Counted from the first letter of the stretch, positions 1 to 11,789 are shown. The stretch: DNA of 64,000 nucleotides from Ctena decussata (GCA_963989385.1 OZ022515.1:4124803-4188802), one strand, 5' to 3'. Notes: a model not told the origin generated them from the letters alone. Made by a program: numbers and translations.

Positions 1-267
1 TCATCCCACTAACTAGCACGTGAAATCTACAACATGCCATGTACTTGAATGGCTAGTAAACATTGAGTGACAGCTGGCTACGCCTACTTGCACGTGCAAT
101 CTACAACAGGAGGTGGACTTTACTGGTAGGCAGTGACAATGCGGCTGTTCCAAACCATTGCAAAATTCGGCCGGTATGTTTTTAAAACGATTCTTATATA
201 ATGTATTTCTTATTTTTGTTTATTTTTTTATTGATCAAAAGCATCGTTTAATAATATAAATATAAGG

Positions 268-418
268 AATGAATGTTATTTTTTGAACGTTTACTGAAGT
301 ATAAACTACATCGGGTCACGAGCAAAGTTTACGTAAACCCCTTCGGGGTTCACTTACTTTGCTCGTGACCCGATGTAGTTTATACCTCAGTAAACGTTAA
401 AAAAAATAACATTCATTT
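268..418. repeat. Foldback (hairpin) repeat, copy 1
   Basis: Near-perfect inverted repeat: the arm starting AATGAATGTTATTTTTTGAA is repeated in reverse complement up to about 418. The centre is AACCCCTTCGGGGTT at about 336-350. The inner arms contain GGGTCACGAGCAAAGT and its complement. The loop and inner arm resemble the hairpin at 8238-8672, so this is a dispersed family and not a one-off palindrome. No coding capacity. MITE/foldback type is inferred; no target duplication was resolved. Confidence 0.8.
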
Positions 419-2526
419 CTTAAATATTGCACCTGCGCAGTTGTGCAGGCAGTGGACATGTCAACGACTTGATGGGAGGAAATAAGACGCTTTCACCTCC
501 ATGATTTTCCCAACCCTATAGGTCAAGAAGAGGACCATGAGACCCTGAATCGCTCACAAGGTTTATTTCAGTAGAAAGAGGACAAATATACTGACACAAA
601 AAAAAGAAACGTCCGTTTTCTAAGGTTCTGCATCTTTTAAAGCAGAACAGTTGTAGCCATTAAAAAAAATAAAACAAATTGTGTCCCGAGCGTCAGGCAC
701 ACATACAGTTGCAACCATTTTAATTTTTCTCCATAGCAACAAGATTTATCGAACTTAATGTCAAAACACCATTATTCATTCTCATCAGCATTTTATTCGT
801 CAAAACCTGAAATGTTTTGCGTAAAACAATGGTTAGAAACATCGCAAAACGAAAAGTCAACTTTTAAAATCAAAGACCTCTTATTAAATGAACGAGAAAG
901 CAGCCCAAAGTTTTCGATTTATAAAATTATCTCCCTTTTAATTAAATTAATAACGATTTGAGAACTTCTGTATCTCCATAACCGTTCATTATTTTGACAG
1001 CGTTTTTGTTTTAATTGACTATACATCTGTACGATAATAACAACATGCATCAGAAAATAAAAATTAAGGCTGAAATCTGAAATCCCGGTGCACTAAAACC
1101 TGCTATTGTTACCCCACCTCTTACAGAAAGGCAATCGAGTACTTTTGCAACCAAATTTTTGCAATGCTGAATGATACTGGTTTCAATGCTATTGATGGCT
1201 AGAAATGAATTCTGAAGTAGTCCTATGCCATTGACTGCCAAACTGATGGACCAACAAGGTAATGCTTGCGTGTATGTACGCACTGTCGTGATCGACGTTT
1301 TGTGACGTCACTTCACTTGATAGATTTATGCCAGTGGTTGTGACAATTTAGAATATATCCAGCACCCATAAAATCTCAGCAGCGTGTCTGCTCAGTAATG
1401 CTAGGATGAGTGGTGATGGTTGAAATGGGAAGAAAACACGAGATACTGAGTTTGTGACTTTCGAAATTTGGGTACTGGCGCTTGCGACATTGCCATTGTC
1501 GCCGATGTTCATTTAACGGATTTCCGTTCAGCGCACACCATTGTTGAATAATCAACGTTATTGAAACAAAACATTTTAAAGAAATGTCTGTGTGCATTTG
1601 GAATTCAGAGACACAATTGGAAAGCGGACGTTTCTTGTTTATGTCAGTATATAAGTATGGGGTTGGATTTATTGTGCTTATAGTACGGCAGATAGCCAGC
1701 CTGTGAAAAGGTGCTACTGGTAAGGTTCTGCAAACATCTTGAGTTATATATCAGATTATTGGTAAGAATCTCTAGTTTACAAAACCGGCTGATGACACCT
1801 CTGGTTCTGAGTACTAAGCGAGTTATCTCCCCTTGAACTACACCGCCCTTTTACGTGGGTGAAATGAGACCTACATGGAAAAGAGTAAAAAATGATTTAT
1901 AAGATTGTACTTTGTACGATTTTTTATTTGTATTCAATTCGTAGCCTATTTACCGAAATGAGGTATTAATTATTTATTTAAGTTTTCATTCTACGGCGTT
2001 GTGATATCGCATATACGGTAAATTTGTCTTGAAAATAACTTGTTTAAGTTTTATGCTGACAATTTTTAATGCTAACCCCATCAGTCAGGATTTTGGAATG
2101 ATATTTGCAAGAGGACAGCAAGTACAGAACCTTTGCTTTATGTATAGATTATCAGAACTCAAGATTTCATAACAGGAACAAAGAAACTCAGAGAAACATA
2201 AGTAAATACCCCACCCATCTAAATATGCCTTGCAAAATGGGGAATATTTTTAGGCTTTTGCGGTTAAAAAAAAGGATGGTTAGGTCACATTGTAACATGA
2301 TATACGTGACGCTGTCGGGTTACATCTATGCTAGTACAAGTAAAAGTACTTATAGCAATCTTTCACGCTTCAGTGAGCAAGGATTAATTTACTTGAAACA
2401 TTATTATACAGGCAGTGCTTATATAAACCTGCTTACACACAGGACTTGTTCAAAATATTTTATCACATACCATTTCTTGTATCACTTCTGACTAGCATAC
2501 TTTTGACATATTAAAGGTTCAAGAAA
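419..2526. other. AT-rich stretch, no gene recognised
   Basis: Only short chance reading frames occur (60-128 codons, low complexity, no motif I recognise). No RNA gene, long inverted repeat or array was seen. Confidence 0.5.
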
Positions 2527-3111
2527 TTGCAAAAGAACAGTTTGTCTACGATGATAATAATACTACTAATAATAAAATACCCACTCACTATTGGCTTTTG
2601 GAATAGGTTAATTCTTCATAAACATACGAAAATCGCTTATATTCTATACCAATTATTACGATCTGATGACGACGCAAGTTATAAATGGACTTCCAACATT
2701 AAAAAGATTTGTGCAGATGTTGGCCGTTATGACATATGGATAAAACAAAACGAAGTAAATGTATACTCAATCAAAATGCTTATAAAACAAATTTTGTATG
2801 ACACGTTCCTGCGGAGTTGGAGATCAAACTTAAATAATTCCTCGAAGGGAAAAAATATGGATTTTTTTAAAGATACCATTGAATTAGAAACTTATTTTAA
2901 ACTGCTTCCTAAAACTCTCTATATTAATATGGTGCGTTTTAGAACAGAAAATCATAAAATGCCAATTGAAACCGGTCGATGGTATAATATTGCAATTGTT
3001 GAAAGAAAATGTAATCTCTGCGATAAAAGTACTTTGGGCGACGAATTTCAGTATTTGTTCTTACTTCAGACGCGACGGGACATGACTAATACCCTTCTTG
3101 TACTATCATAG
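2527..3111 (+). pseudogene. Non-LTR retrotransposon C-terminal fragment
   Basis: About 194 codons resembling the region downstream of the reverse transcriptase in mollusc LINE proteins. Visible blocks are 'IGFWNRLI', 'LPKTLYINMVRFRTENHKMP', 'ETGRWYN' and a zinc-knuckle-like CNLCDK followed by DEFQYLF, where related proteins have CxxC...DExHxLFxC. The final part (LLQTRRDMTN) departs from the expected pattern, as if shifted in frame. No reverse transcriptase core lies upstream, so this is a truncated remnant. Family assignment rests on recognised motifs; the clade is not assigned. The first in-frame Met need not be a real start. Confidence 0.6.
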
Positions 3112-3228
3112 ACCCAATATACTGAAATATCAAATCCTGCTTTCAATAAAAGACGAAACTTGCCTTGTTAATTTAAGCAAATTCATGGGCAAAACTATTA
3201 AGCAATTTTCTAACTAACAACCCGCCAC

Positions 3229-3285
3229 CTTCTCTCTCTCTATCTCTATTTTTCTCTCGCCTTTCTCTCTCTCTCTGAATATATG
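3229..3285. repeat. CT-rich microsatellite
   Basis: Imperfect (CT)n tract (tctctctc, tatctcta, ctctctct), partly decayed. Confidence 0.8.
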
Positions 3286-3367
3286 AATATATAGACTGTT
3301 CAGCTTTCCTTTAATTTAAAGAATCCCAAGGGTGCTATTTTTTGTTTGTACGGACAGAAAAAAAACC

Positions 3368-3402
3368 CGGATTAGACTGTGCGGCTGCGCAGTCTGATCT
3401 GG
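3368..3402. repeat. Short GATCAGACTGC palindrome remnant
   Basis: GATTAGACTGTGCGGCTGCGCAGTCTGATC is a compact inverted repeat around a GC-rich centre. It is the core of a dispersed palindrome seen again near 9655, 38190, 59706, 59995, 62350 and 62905. Confidence 0.6.
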
Positions 3403-3406
3403 GCCA

Positions 3407-4384
3407 TCACTCTCTTAATATGTTTTGAAGTGCACTCATTTCTATAGCTGTTGAATTGTTAAAATGTAAGCGATAATGGTTCTGATAGTTTAAATAGTAT
3501 GCACCCCGTTCGAATCTCCTTGTGTGTACGGTTATTCTCATGGCAGATATGTGTGAGTGTTTCATGAGTGGCGATAAGCTACCCCTGGTGCACACAAGTA
3601 CTTCCGCTTCGAGGTAAGGCATTTAAAAAAAATAAATAACACGAAAACATAAACGAATGTTCTCATTACTGCTATAGCCGTGTATAACATACAGGTGAGA
3701 TTCACCGGTATAGGCCATTTGCTGTCTATAAAACAGGTCATTTTGCAGATTTTCTTTTTTATTACTGGTGATAAAATTGATTTGTTTTCTCCACTAGTAC
3801 ATTGACAAACAAATACATAACAGGAAACTGACTTTCAGAATTTTATCTTGTCAATTTTTTGCTTTTGTCTATTAAATCCATTACAAAAATTTACAAAATT
3901 TTCAGCTTAAGTAAAGGGGAGTACAACAATTTAATGTAATAGCTATAACCAATGCCCATATATGCATCACAAACAAGAAATGGTTCTATAAATAAATTAA
4001 TTCTATTCATCACCAATCAATTCTCGTCGCAACCAATAAATAAGTGATCTTCATTTTTACTCAGATGAAAAGATTAACAGGTATACAGGTGCCATTGAGT
4101 AACTCTGTACAATTATAAATAAAATTTCTAGCCTGTCGTGTCAAAAGGTCGCCGATTCCATTGGAACCTTGGAAATGGGTAACCGCGACTATAGCTGTAG
4201 CAAAACACCTGTCCGCCCATCTCCGTGATATACCCGAATGCGCTCGTCATTATCCGTCATCTTAGTGCACGGTATAACTATTGAGTAATAATGCCAAAAA
4301 TTAAAATGTCCGCCGTGGTGAAGTGGGTTAAGCAAAAAGCACTATACACATAACACATATTTTGCATGGACATACCTTCGGGTC

Positions 4385-4415
<31 letters not shown>

Positions 4416-4715
4416 TTTTATTTTTCCCCGTTCCTCTTACATTTCGGATTAGATGGGGATAAGGCGTGGCGAATCTTCTACGAAAATTGGAACAAAAACT
4501 GTCGAACATTTGCCTGTCATGTAGATTTAGGTTCTCTTTCATGCTGTTTTGTTTGGCATAGTCGTGCATAATCAATCTGTTTAAAAAGTCTTCTTTTTTT
4601 GAAGACTCGTGAACTTGCATATCCAACAGAGAAATAGCGAAACACAGCCTCAGCGCAGCATGCAACTTAACCAGGATATTGCTAAATAGACTAAGCAGAA
4701 AAAGTCGGCTCAAAA
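3407..4715. other. No gene; poly-T tract
   Basis: AT-rich sequence without a convincing gene. It contains a 26-27 base T run at about 4386-4412. Short frames crossing it are homopolymer artefacts. Confidence 0.5.
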
Positions 4716-4784
4716 TGTTGGTTGGTTGGTTGTTTGGGGTTTAACAGCTCGTTGGGACAATTTTTCAGTCAATATCAGACGTCT

Positions 4785-4843
<59 letters not shown>

Positions 4844-4990
4844 AGATATGATAGGCGAGAGAAAAAATATACAAACTACCCCACCAGCACCTACTGCAAG
4901 TACGGTAGGCCCTTGGCCTACTATTATCCAAATTAGCAGGACGCCCTTGCACTGAAAGTTACCCAGCATCATCGCCCGACCGCAACCAAT
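4716..4990 (+). repeat. SINE-like dispersed repeat with (GA)n
   Basis: Begins GGTTGGTTGTTTGGGGTTTAAC, holds a (GA)n tract at about 4788-4839, then a conserved right half (CACCTACTGCAAG, CTACTATTATCCAAAT, TTACCCAGCA). The reverse complement of 8268-8547 has the same blocks in the same order, with a degraded purine-rich stretch where the (GA)n is. That second copy is flanked by a 13-bp duplication, so the family is mobile. No tRNA head was recognised. Confidence 0.7.
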
Positions 4991-5088
4991 CCCGCTACTC
5001 AAAATGACAACTTTTATGCTTTTCCCAGCTTTGACAGATATTCAGTTTCGTCACAGTTGAGCGTTGTGTTTGCAGTTGATGCTGAAGC

Positions 5089-5160
5089 GCCTGCGTAGCC
5101 AAGTGGTTAGCGCTCCCGACTATGGATCATGAGGTCGCGGGTTCGGGAACATATGGAGTC
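5089..5160 (+). repeat. tRNA-derived SINE head (decayed)
   Basis: Pol III A-box-like TAGCCAAGTGGTTAGCGC and a B-box-like GGGTTCGGGAAC at tRNA spacing. The B box is mutated and the acceptor stem does not close, so a SINE head is more likely than a working tRNA gene. Confidence 0.5.
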
Positions 5161-6189
5161 AAGGCTCTGTTCGAACCTAACTGGTGCTTTATTGCACAGT
5201 GTCCTTCATAATCACCTTTACATCGTCCTGGTTTGACTAAAATATTGTTGAACAGACTTTTAAGCCGCCATTTCATCCATTCATCCTGTGGATACTCGTT
5301 CTGATACAGAAAAAAACAATGCATTATATAAGCCTTTTAGTTATTGCGTGTAGTTTCACATAAAGTCATTGCCAAACAAGAAGGGAATTCATTATTAGAA
5401 GTAGTAAAATCAATATGAAATAAACGTTAAAAAAACAACAACAAAGAAATAAAAATACATAAGTTAAAAGACCAAAATAAAAGCAAAGGAAAAAAAAGAA
5501 AAAGGGAAACACGGGACTCGAAGCACTGACTGGTGATATTCAGTGTAATAGTCTGATTTTCGATACTGCAATATGAACCTCTGGACCACACTGAAATGTA
5601 TCGCAATTGATGTAAATGATATTATATAAAGGTGTTCTGACTAATACGGAAAGAGCCGACTTTTTCCGTGACAAGCTGCGCAACCTATTTCAAGGTTTGG
5701 TCCAAAATTAAAAGTGCATTGACACGACAGTAAACAAAATTTGATCTGTATTAACAAACAATTGACACAGGTAAATATTGACCATTCTAAGGCTGTTACA
5801 AAAATAAACTTACTCCCTTGTAAAATACAGTTAAAATATCTTCTAAAAATGGCTAGTTTTCAAAAGCAACTTTTTAGTTTCAAACTACAATTTTGAGGAA
5901 AAGTATAGATTAGTTATGTATAAGATAGACATTAAAGATGCGCTTTACTTCACAGTGATAGCTGTGGTAGTTTTAGAGATATTTAGCAAAACGACCTGTT
6001 TTATGGACAGCAAATGGCCTATAGGTTACTTAATTTCATGAATGAAGTCACGTGAGAACTCTATGGTCCAATAGTAGAGTGAATTCGGTCTCGCTCCGAA
6101 TGGCTGATTAACTTCATCGTATCGCCTCGCTAGAACGGTATTGTTCTTTATATTTTTTCCGAGATTATCATTACCAAAAATGTAGAGCG
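5161..6189. other. No gene recognised
   Basis: A-rich sequence with no coherent reading frame. A weak tRNA-like box (minus strand near 5510-5590) is too degenerate to call. Confidence 0.4.
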
Positions 6190-6560
6190 TTGAATGGTCA
6201 TTGAATCGCCGTTTATTCGACGTCTTGACGTTGAATCAACGTTGATTCTAAGTTAAATCAGCGTTGATTCAACGTCGCGGCGTTGACTCGGTGTTGATTC
6301 AGTGGTAATTCAACGTTGTCTTTTTAGTGGGATTTTACTTATCTATGTAGACAGTTGGGACTCTGCTTGGGCTGCCCTACGGAGAAGCCTGAGCGGGATC
6401 CGCACAGTTTGGGAACATGATAGCCTATAGTTCAGGTATAAATGGGGTGCCAGAACAGTTCTCAGCGGGCACGCAGTGTGGAGGCAGCGTTGAATCAACG
6501 TTGATTCCGCATCGTAACGTTGATGCGGGTTCGATGGTGAATCAACGCTGGGCTGCGATG
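6190..6560. repeat. GTTGATTCAACG palindromic array
   Basis: At 6190-6330 and 6484-6555 there are many variants of the self-complementary words CGTTGAATCAACGTTGATTC and GTTGATTCAACG. A further short cluster lies at 7717-7776. The repeated word is itself a palindrome, so the array can form many alternative hairpins. Confidence 0.75.
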
Positions 6561-7716
6561 GTTCTGTCGCCATCCTCAATGATATTACTGTTGTAGCTTC
6601 TGAATCGGATAACATTTTACGGGCGAATATCGGATACTTACGTGCCCGCTGTGAGTGCCCGAAATAATCTGTGTGCTTGCGCAGTCTAGTCTTGATATTT
6701 CCTGGTCGCTGTATGAAAAATATTTCCAAGCGTATTTGGCATGCCGTGGCCCGTTTAAGTAGGCAGATCCGTGTTTACAACATTAGGCTTACTTGAGTGA
6801 GTAAAGACAGGCATTGTCCTACCTTATATTGTTTATTTAATTATCCCTCTTTGGTATGTTGATATAACTATTCTTCGTATGTGTTTCACTATTATTTCCA
6901 CTTAATACATATTCCTATCTCTTTTAAGAATCCTTCACCATACATTAAAATGATGCATATGAGCTTCAGTTTTTGGAACCATATATGAGAGTATATGTTG
7001 TGACCCCTCGTTGGAAAGGCCTAACGAGGGGACATAACAATGCTCTGTCTTTTCTCTCTCTATATATAATTATATTTACTTATTTGTTTATTTATTACTT
7101 TTATTATTTTTTTTTATATTATTGAGTTACGGTTGTTGATTGCTTCCTTATCTGGGGCTCAGCTCAAGATGCACGTGTACAACTCGAGTGAGTAAAGTAG
7201 GTCGTTACAAATTAGAAGCCGTACCTCCTCATGCGTTCGCTGCCAGTCGGACTGTCACTGACCGTATGTGGGGCTGCCCTAGGAGCAGGCGAGTATTGCT
7301 CGTATCGTGGCTCTGTCAACATTCGAGTGTGTGGGGTGTTAATGTACTATTTCTGCATTATCAAATTTGGTATGAAATCGGTTAGTTTGTAGAAAGTTTG
7401 TATTAGTTAGTATGTGAATTTGTATCTAATCATTCTTAATTTGACGTATATATCAGCGGTAGTGGTAAATAAGGGGAGGTAAGTACAGTATCGGCAGATG
7501 TGGAAGTCTGAAGGTTATGTCTCCTGACTTGTGTATCTGTCTACATTGTGGTTATATCTTACCAGTCTGCTCCCCATAGGCTTGAACATAATGCCGAATT
7601 AGCAATGCCGTCCTTTCATTTTGCTATAACTGTTTATTCCCTATTCCTTTATCTCTATTCCAGTCGCTTCCTCGTCATATTTCCTATTATATTAGCCCAA
7701 CGGGTACCCAGGGTTG
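6561..7716. other. No gene recognised
   Basis: AT-rich sequence. It includes TGTTGTGACCCCTC near 6997-7010 followed by an inverted CGAGGGG; the same start recurs at 58834. No coding sequence was supported. Confidence 0.4.
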
Positions 7717-7776
7717 AAACGACGTTGAACCAACGTTGATTCGACGTCATGACGCAGGGTCAGCGTTGGCTGAAGG
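7717..7776. repeat. Second GTTGATTC cluster
   Basis: GACGTTGAACCAACGTTGAT followed by TCGACGTCATGACG and CAGCGTTGGC; same family as the 6.2-6.6 kb array. Confidence 0.6.
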
Positions 7777-7887
7777 TTTTTTCTTAGGTGTGTGGTCGAT
7801 GGGTTAATATTGGCTGAACCACCTCTGTATTGTTATTTTAGTAGTTACCTCATGTCATGTTAATATGACCTGAGAGTAAAATAAAGT

Positions 7888-7905
7888 TTCTGTCTGTCTG
7901 TCTGA
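7888..7905. repeat. (TCTG)n microsatellite
   Basis: Four to five uninterrupted TCTG units just after an AATAAAG-like stretch. Confidence 0.8.
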
Positions 7906-8237
7906 CTAAACTGCATTAGAACCTTTAATCTTAATTGTACCAGCCGCTAAATAAATGTAATAAATGTAGGCCAGGCCAGTAGGAATTTGCCCTGCCACCC
8001 GGCAAAATTGTGTAGACCTCATTTGTCTAAGTGTCCTATGTATGCAGAATAATTGCCTTTTTCTTGCTGCCTACTAAGTGGGGGTTTAAGAGATTCAGAC
8101 TGTTAAATATGTTTGCCTGTGCTGCAAGTACTTTTTTCTCGTGGCCTAGGTAATTTATTTGTTTATTTTTAAGACACTTTTAACAACTTAGAAATAATAT
8201 TGCGCGGCATTTATATTCTTTATCAATTCATTTTAAG

Positions 8238-8672
8238 AAATAAATTTCATTTTTCCGATGTTCATGGTGGTGTTTGGGTAGTGCGATGGTGCTGGGTATA
8301 ACTTCCAGTGCCGGGCCGTCCTACTGATTTGGATAATAGTAGGGCGAAGGCTTACTGTGCTTGCAGTAGGTGCGGGCGGGGTTGTTTTTCTCTCGTCCAA
8401 TTCAGTTCTCTTTTCTTTCTCCCTCTCTTTGGGGACGGCCCGATATAAACTGAAATCTGAAATACAGTCTCAAAGGCCCGTTAAACCGCCCCCTCCCTCC
8501 CACCCAAAAAGAAAAAAAAAACACACAAAAAAACACACGCAAACCAACCGATGTTCATGGAAGTATGAAAAGTAAGTGACACCCGAAGGGCGTTCACGTC
8601 AACTTTGCACGGGACCCTTTATGTTCATACTTCCATGAACTTCGGAAAAATGAAGTTTATCTCTTATAATAA
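8238..8672. repeat. Foldback repeat, copy 2, split by insertion
   Basis: The left arm (AAATTTCATTTTTCCGATGTTCATGG, then GGAAGTATGAA at 8559) pairs with the right arm at about 8618-8672 (TTCATACTTCCATGAAC, then CGGAAAAATGAAG). The centre shares AAGTAAGTGA, CCCGAAGGG, ACGT and AACTTTGC with the complement of the 268-418 hairpin, so the two are one family. The left arm is interrupted by the element at 8268-8547. Another TTCATGGAAGTATGAA lies near 8874. Confidence 0.75.
8268..8547 (-). mobile_element. SINE-like element with 13-bp target duplication
   Basis: Flanked by exact copies of CCGATGTTCATGG at 8255-8267 and 8548-8560. Read on the minus strand, it matches the 4716-4990 repeat: GGTTTAAC near one end, the CACCTACTGCAAG and CTACTATTATCCAAAT blocks, and ACCCAGCACCATCG near the other. 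It sits inside a foldback repeat, so it inserted later. A target duplication of this length fits LINE-driven retroposition. Confidence 0.8.
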
Positions 8673-9129
8673 CATTTAATATTAAAAATCATTTTTTAGC
8701 ATCATTTTCGATTTTTAAGAACCACATTTGTAAAATATACGACGAAAAGCTGCGACTGACCACCAATTAACGACCGTCGCCCTGACTTGATTTCCAATAG
8801 AACGTTACAACGGCCAATGACGTCTTTTGTTTACATGTGACGTTGCGTACCAACGACGTCGCGTGACCGACTATTCATGGAAGTATGAATACTGTTTCTC
8901 CAAAATCGGTTCATCTAAGGAAAATCAAAAGGAATATAATTATATTTAACTGAATATAAGATTCATAGAATTTGTATGATGAAAACTTCTAAATTTTCCG
9001 TAAAAATGCATTGATAACCCGTAAGTACTGAAGCCACACCCCAATTAAACATATCTTTAAACGAATTGATTTCACAAATACTCATGTACATATGTTTTCA
9101 ATTGAAATTAAGGATTTGTGATCGAATTC
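8673..9129. other. No gene recognised
   Basis: AT-rich sequence; only the extra foldback word near 8874 stands out. Confidence 0.4.
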
Positions 9130-9300
9130 TCCATTTTCCGTACCTCTATACAAATTTTTATTTATAGTCGGACATGTTATAACAGTGAAAACATTAGCTA
9201 TGTATAGCTATTTACCGACTCAGTGAGATATATAAAAAATATATAAGTAAATAAATAAACCCACTGGGAAATAAATAAATAAATAAATAAATAATTAAAT
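9130..9300. repeat. Dispersed repeat (pair with 19656-19790)
   Basis: Contains TTATTTATAGTCGGAC, AACATTAGCTATGTATAGCT and ACCGACTCAGTGAGATATAT. The block at 19675-19760 has the same order (TTATTTTCAGTCGG, AACATTAGCTATGAATAGCT, GACCGACCTAAGACATATAT). GTCGG and CCGAC at the ends can pair. It ends in (AAAT)n at about 9270-9297. Likely a retroelement terminal region; type not assigned. Confidence 0.65.
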
Positions 9301-9654
9301 ATCACCTGAAAGCTAGTAACAAAATATGTGAACTTAGAGTCAATTAAATATAAAAGTAGTTTTATATTTTAATTAAATCATCTTAAATCATCACAATTTT
9401 ACCATTCTGAATTACAGAACGGATTATTTCATAAAACTAATAAATAGGTTAAAGAAAAATAGATAAAAACGGAAACAATCACTGACCGGCAAGATCTTAC
9501 GGTAAACTGCAAGATCTTACGATCTACAAGCTCTCCCACCCTTTATAATTAATAAAATGTAAACCTATGCACCTTTGAGAAGCTTGTCCCCTGTTGACAA
9601 GAAGCTTTAACCCATGAGTGCTTAGTGTCCCATAATAGGGAACAGGGACATTAC
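9301..9654. other. No gene recognised
   Basis: AT-rich sequence. A small direct repeat, GCAAGATCTTACG, occurs at about 9488-9521. Confidence 0.4.
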
Positions 9655-9724
9655 CCAACAGTGCAGATCCAGATCAGACGCCGCATAAACGCTGCGTCTG
9701 ATTAGGGTCTACACTATTTGCGTA
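9655..9724. repeat. GATCAGACGC palindrome (MITE-like)
   Basis: CAGTGCAGATCCAGATCAGA, then a GC-rich centre, then TCTGATTAGGGTCTACACTA. A good inverted repeat of about 70 bp in the dispersed CAGTG...GATCAGACTG family found at several places in the window. Confidence 0.7.
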
Positions 9725-9777
9725 AGACAAATGGGTATTTATCTATAAAATAAAATAAAATAATAAATGGCTTTGCC

Positions 9778-9850
9778 CCCGCCACAACCCCCTCCTCCTC
9801 GCCCCCCCCCCCACACACACACCCCCCACCCCCACCCCCATCCTTCCACC
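9778..9850. repeat. C-rich low-complexity tract
   Basis: Runs of C with CA dinucleotides; no gene. Confidence 0.8.
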
Positions 9851-10160
9851 GCCCTTGAAAGAAAATTGCTGAATGTTTAAAATAATGTAAATAAATGCAT
9901 AAATAAATTAGTTAATTATGCAGGAAAATAGATAAATAAATAACTTGAAAAATAAAATAAAATATTAAACATATAAAAAATGAGAAATAAATGCAGAAGC
10001 GTTTTTTAGCTGTTGGTGTTTTCTCATTCAATCAAGTAAAACATGTACTTACTTCGTTGTAGGTCAAGGACGTTTGCGTGTACTAATGTGTAAAGAAAAG
10101 AAGACGGAGGTGAAAAAAAATGAAACGTTGACATTGTTTTAATAAGTGGCGTATCTACCA

Positions 10161-10396
10161 GGGCCCAGTTGTTCAAAGCATCGTTAGCTTAACAAGGTCG
10201 TTAGTCGAGCATTCGTTTAGTCTTACAGTACTCACAAAATCGATTGAGGTACTTTTTTTTTTTTTGGCTGAAAAATTTGGATTGCAAAAGCTCCTCACAT
10301 TTTGCCGGCAAAAATGGTAGCGTTCTTGCCTATATGCGTTCGAAACTTTAACGTGTCATTAACTAACGACGTCGTTAGTTTTGAACAACTGAGCCC
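10161..10396. mobile_element. MITE with GGGCCCAGTTGTTCAAA ends
   Basis: The left end GGGCCCAGTTGTTCAAAG is matched on the opposite strand by GGGCTCAGTTGTTCAAAA at the right end, giving ~17-bp terminal inverted repeats with one mismatch. Internal ATCGTTAGCTTAAC and ACTAACGACGTCGTTAGT pieces are also partly complementary. Total 236 bp with no coding sequence, so a non-autonomous DNA transposon. Target duplication not clear. Confidence 0.75.
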
Positions 10397-11177
10397 AGGA
10401 TGGTTCTGCAGGATGGCAGTGCGCAGTATGTCCGCAAACTCGATTTTTCCCCTTTGCTGTATAGGTGGTTGCTTTGTGCCAGACCGCATAACCAGAAAAT
10501 CAAAAGCAATAAAATCTCATTAAGGTCAAAGTTATCAGTAATATTTAATGGCCAAGCTATGTCGGTAAATATGAGAACTGGGTGTCTATGGTTTGGATAA
10601 TGTCTAGATGTGTGGATGGATGTCAGTTATGGGTTGGTGTGTGTGTCTAAGAGAGGGGACGCGATGGTAGGGGAGGGAGGGGCGGGGGCGTTCGGTGATT
10701 TTCTTTAGATTTTAACTTTTAAATCGGTCATTCTACTGTTGCCGTATGTTTGCCCTTCACATAGACAAGGAAACTATATTCTAATCAAATAAGTAATAAC
10801 CCAATTGTTGATTTGTTGGACATCCCTCACATAACTTGTGGTCAAACGATTTATTCATCAATCACCTTATGTTTGCACTCAGAGTTCACAACAAGACGAA
10901 ACACCGTGTTTGCATATAACATACTGTCACAGGGTCAGCTTGAAGAGCTAATGGAATGATTGTCCCGCTGGTCCTAAAAGTCCTATAAATCCCATTCCTA
11001 TATTTCACGTCATTAAAATAGCCCTCCTCATGTTCCATTAACAGTTAAGTCATCTTAATGTTATTCTAAAAGTTAAGCGCTATACCTTATCCGGTCGTTC
11101 TACGCATGTTGCGCGCGCGATGCACTTGAATGCATGTCACTTAGCATGCGCCAACTAACAGCGGGCTTTCCTTTGTC
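10397..11177. other. No gene recognised
   Basis: G-rich stretch at about 10640-10695, otherwise unremarkable. Short frames look like chance. Confidence 0.4.
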
Positions 11178-11282
11178 AGTCCATCATTGTCTGGCGAAGG
11201 GGTAACTCACGTTCCCCTGTCAGGACGACATCTTTATTACTTGTATATAATCTTTCCATTAAGATTATTGCAGGTATGCGTT
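11178..11282 (+). repeat. 105-bp dispersed repeat, copy 1
   Basis: GTCAGTCCATCATTGTCTGG, then CGAAGGGGTAACTCACGTTC, CCCTGTCAGGACGACATC and ATATAATCTTTCC. Closely repeated at 14932-15046. Both copies end in TTGCAG, and the GGGG...CCCC block can form a small hairpin. Could be an LTR or leader fragment; type not resolved. Confidence 0.7.
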
Positions 11283-11349
11283 TACTTCTATTCATACGTT
11301 TATCATGTTATTTGTGAAATATCATGCATATTTGAACATTATTCTGTTC

Positions 11350-11650
11350 GGAGGTTGACAAAACACGGAACTTTCACGGATCCACGGAATTACGGAAAGT
11401 TTCGTAATTTCGGAAATGTCCGTTTTATTGTTGCCAAATACGGATAAATACGAGCATTGTTTAAATAACTCACGGAAAGTAGCAGCCTACCTAGACGGAG
11501 AACGAATGCCACTACAACGGACATTTGCCGGCATGGTTCGCTGAATAACGGAAAGTTCCGAAAGTTACGGAAATGTCCGTAGCACTGTTGACAAAACACG
11601 GAATTTTTGGTGTTTCTAACAAAACACGGATTTTTTGTGCTTAGACTCAC
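11350..11650. repeat. ACGGAA-rich degenerate repeat cluster
   Basis: Many copies of AACACGGAA, TTACGGAAA, AAATGTCCGT and related words in both orientations. The same vocabulary recurs at 13141-13180, 14240-14620 and 14735-14775, surrounding the mariner and retroelement remnants. Confidence 0.65.
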
Positions 11651-11789
11651 ATGAAATCCGGTACTTACGTTTAAATTTGTGCATAGTTAATAAAGCACTG
11701 AAAACAGCGCTCTTCCTGCTGAGAATGAATGCTATGGAAACGGACGCTTTTTGTGGGAGACGATAATAACGTTAAAAACGCTAACGTTA

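Noticed and set aside
2105..2491. 128-codon plus-strand frame
   Set aside because: No motif and unusual composition. It lies upstream of a LINE fragment but does not resemble LINE coding sequence.
4710..4955. Frames rich in Arg-Glu or Ser-Leu
   Set aside because: Translations of the (GA)n microsatellite on both strands.
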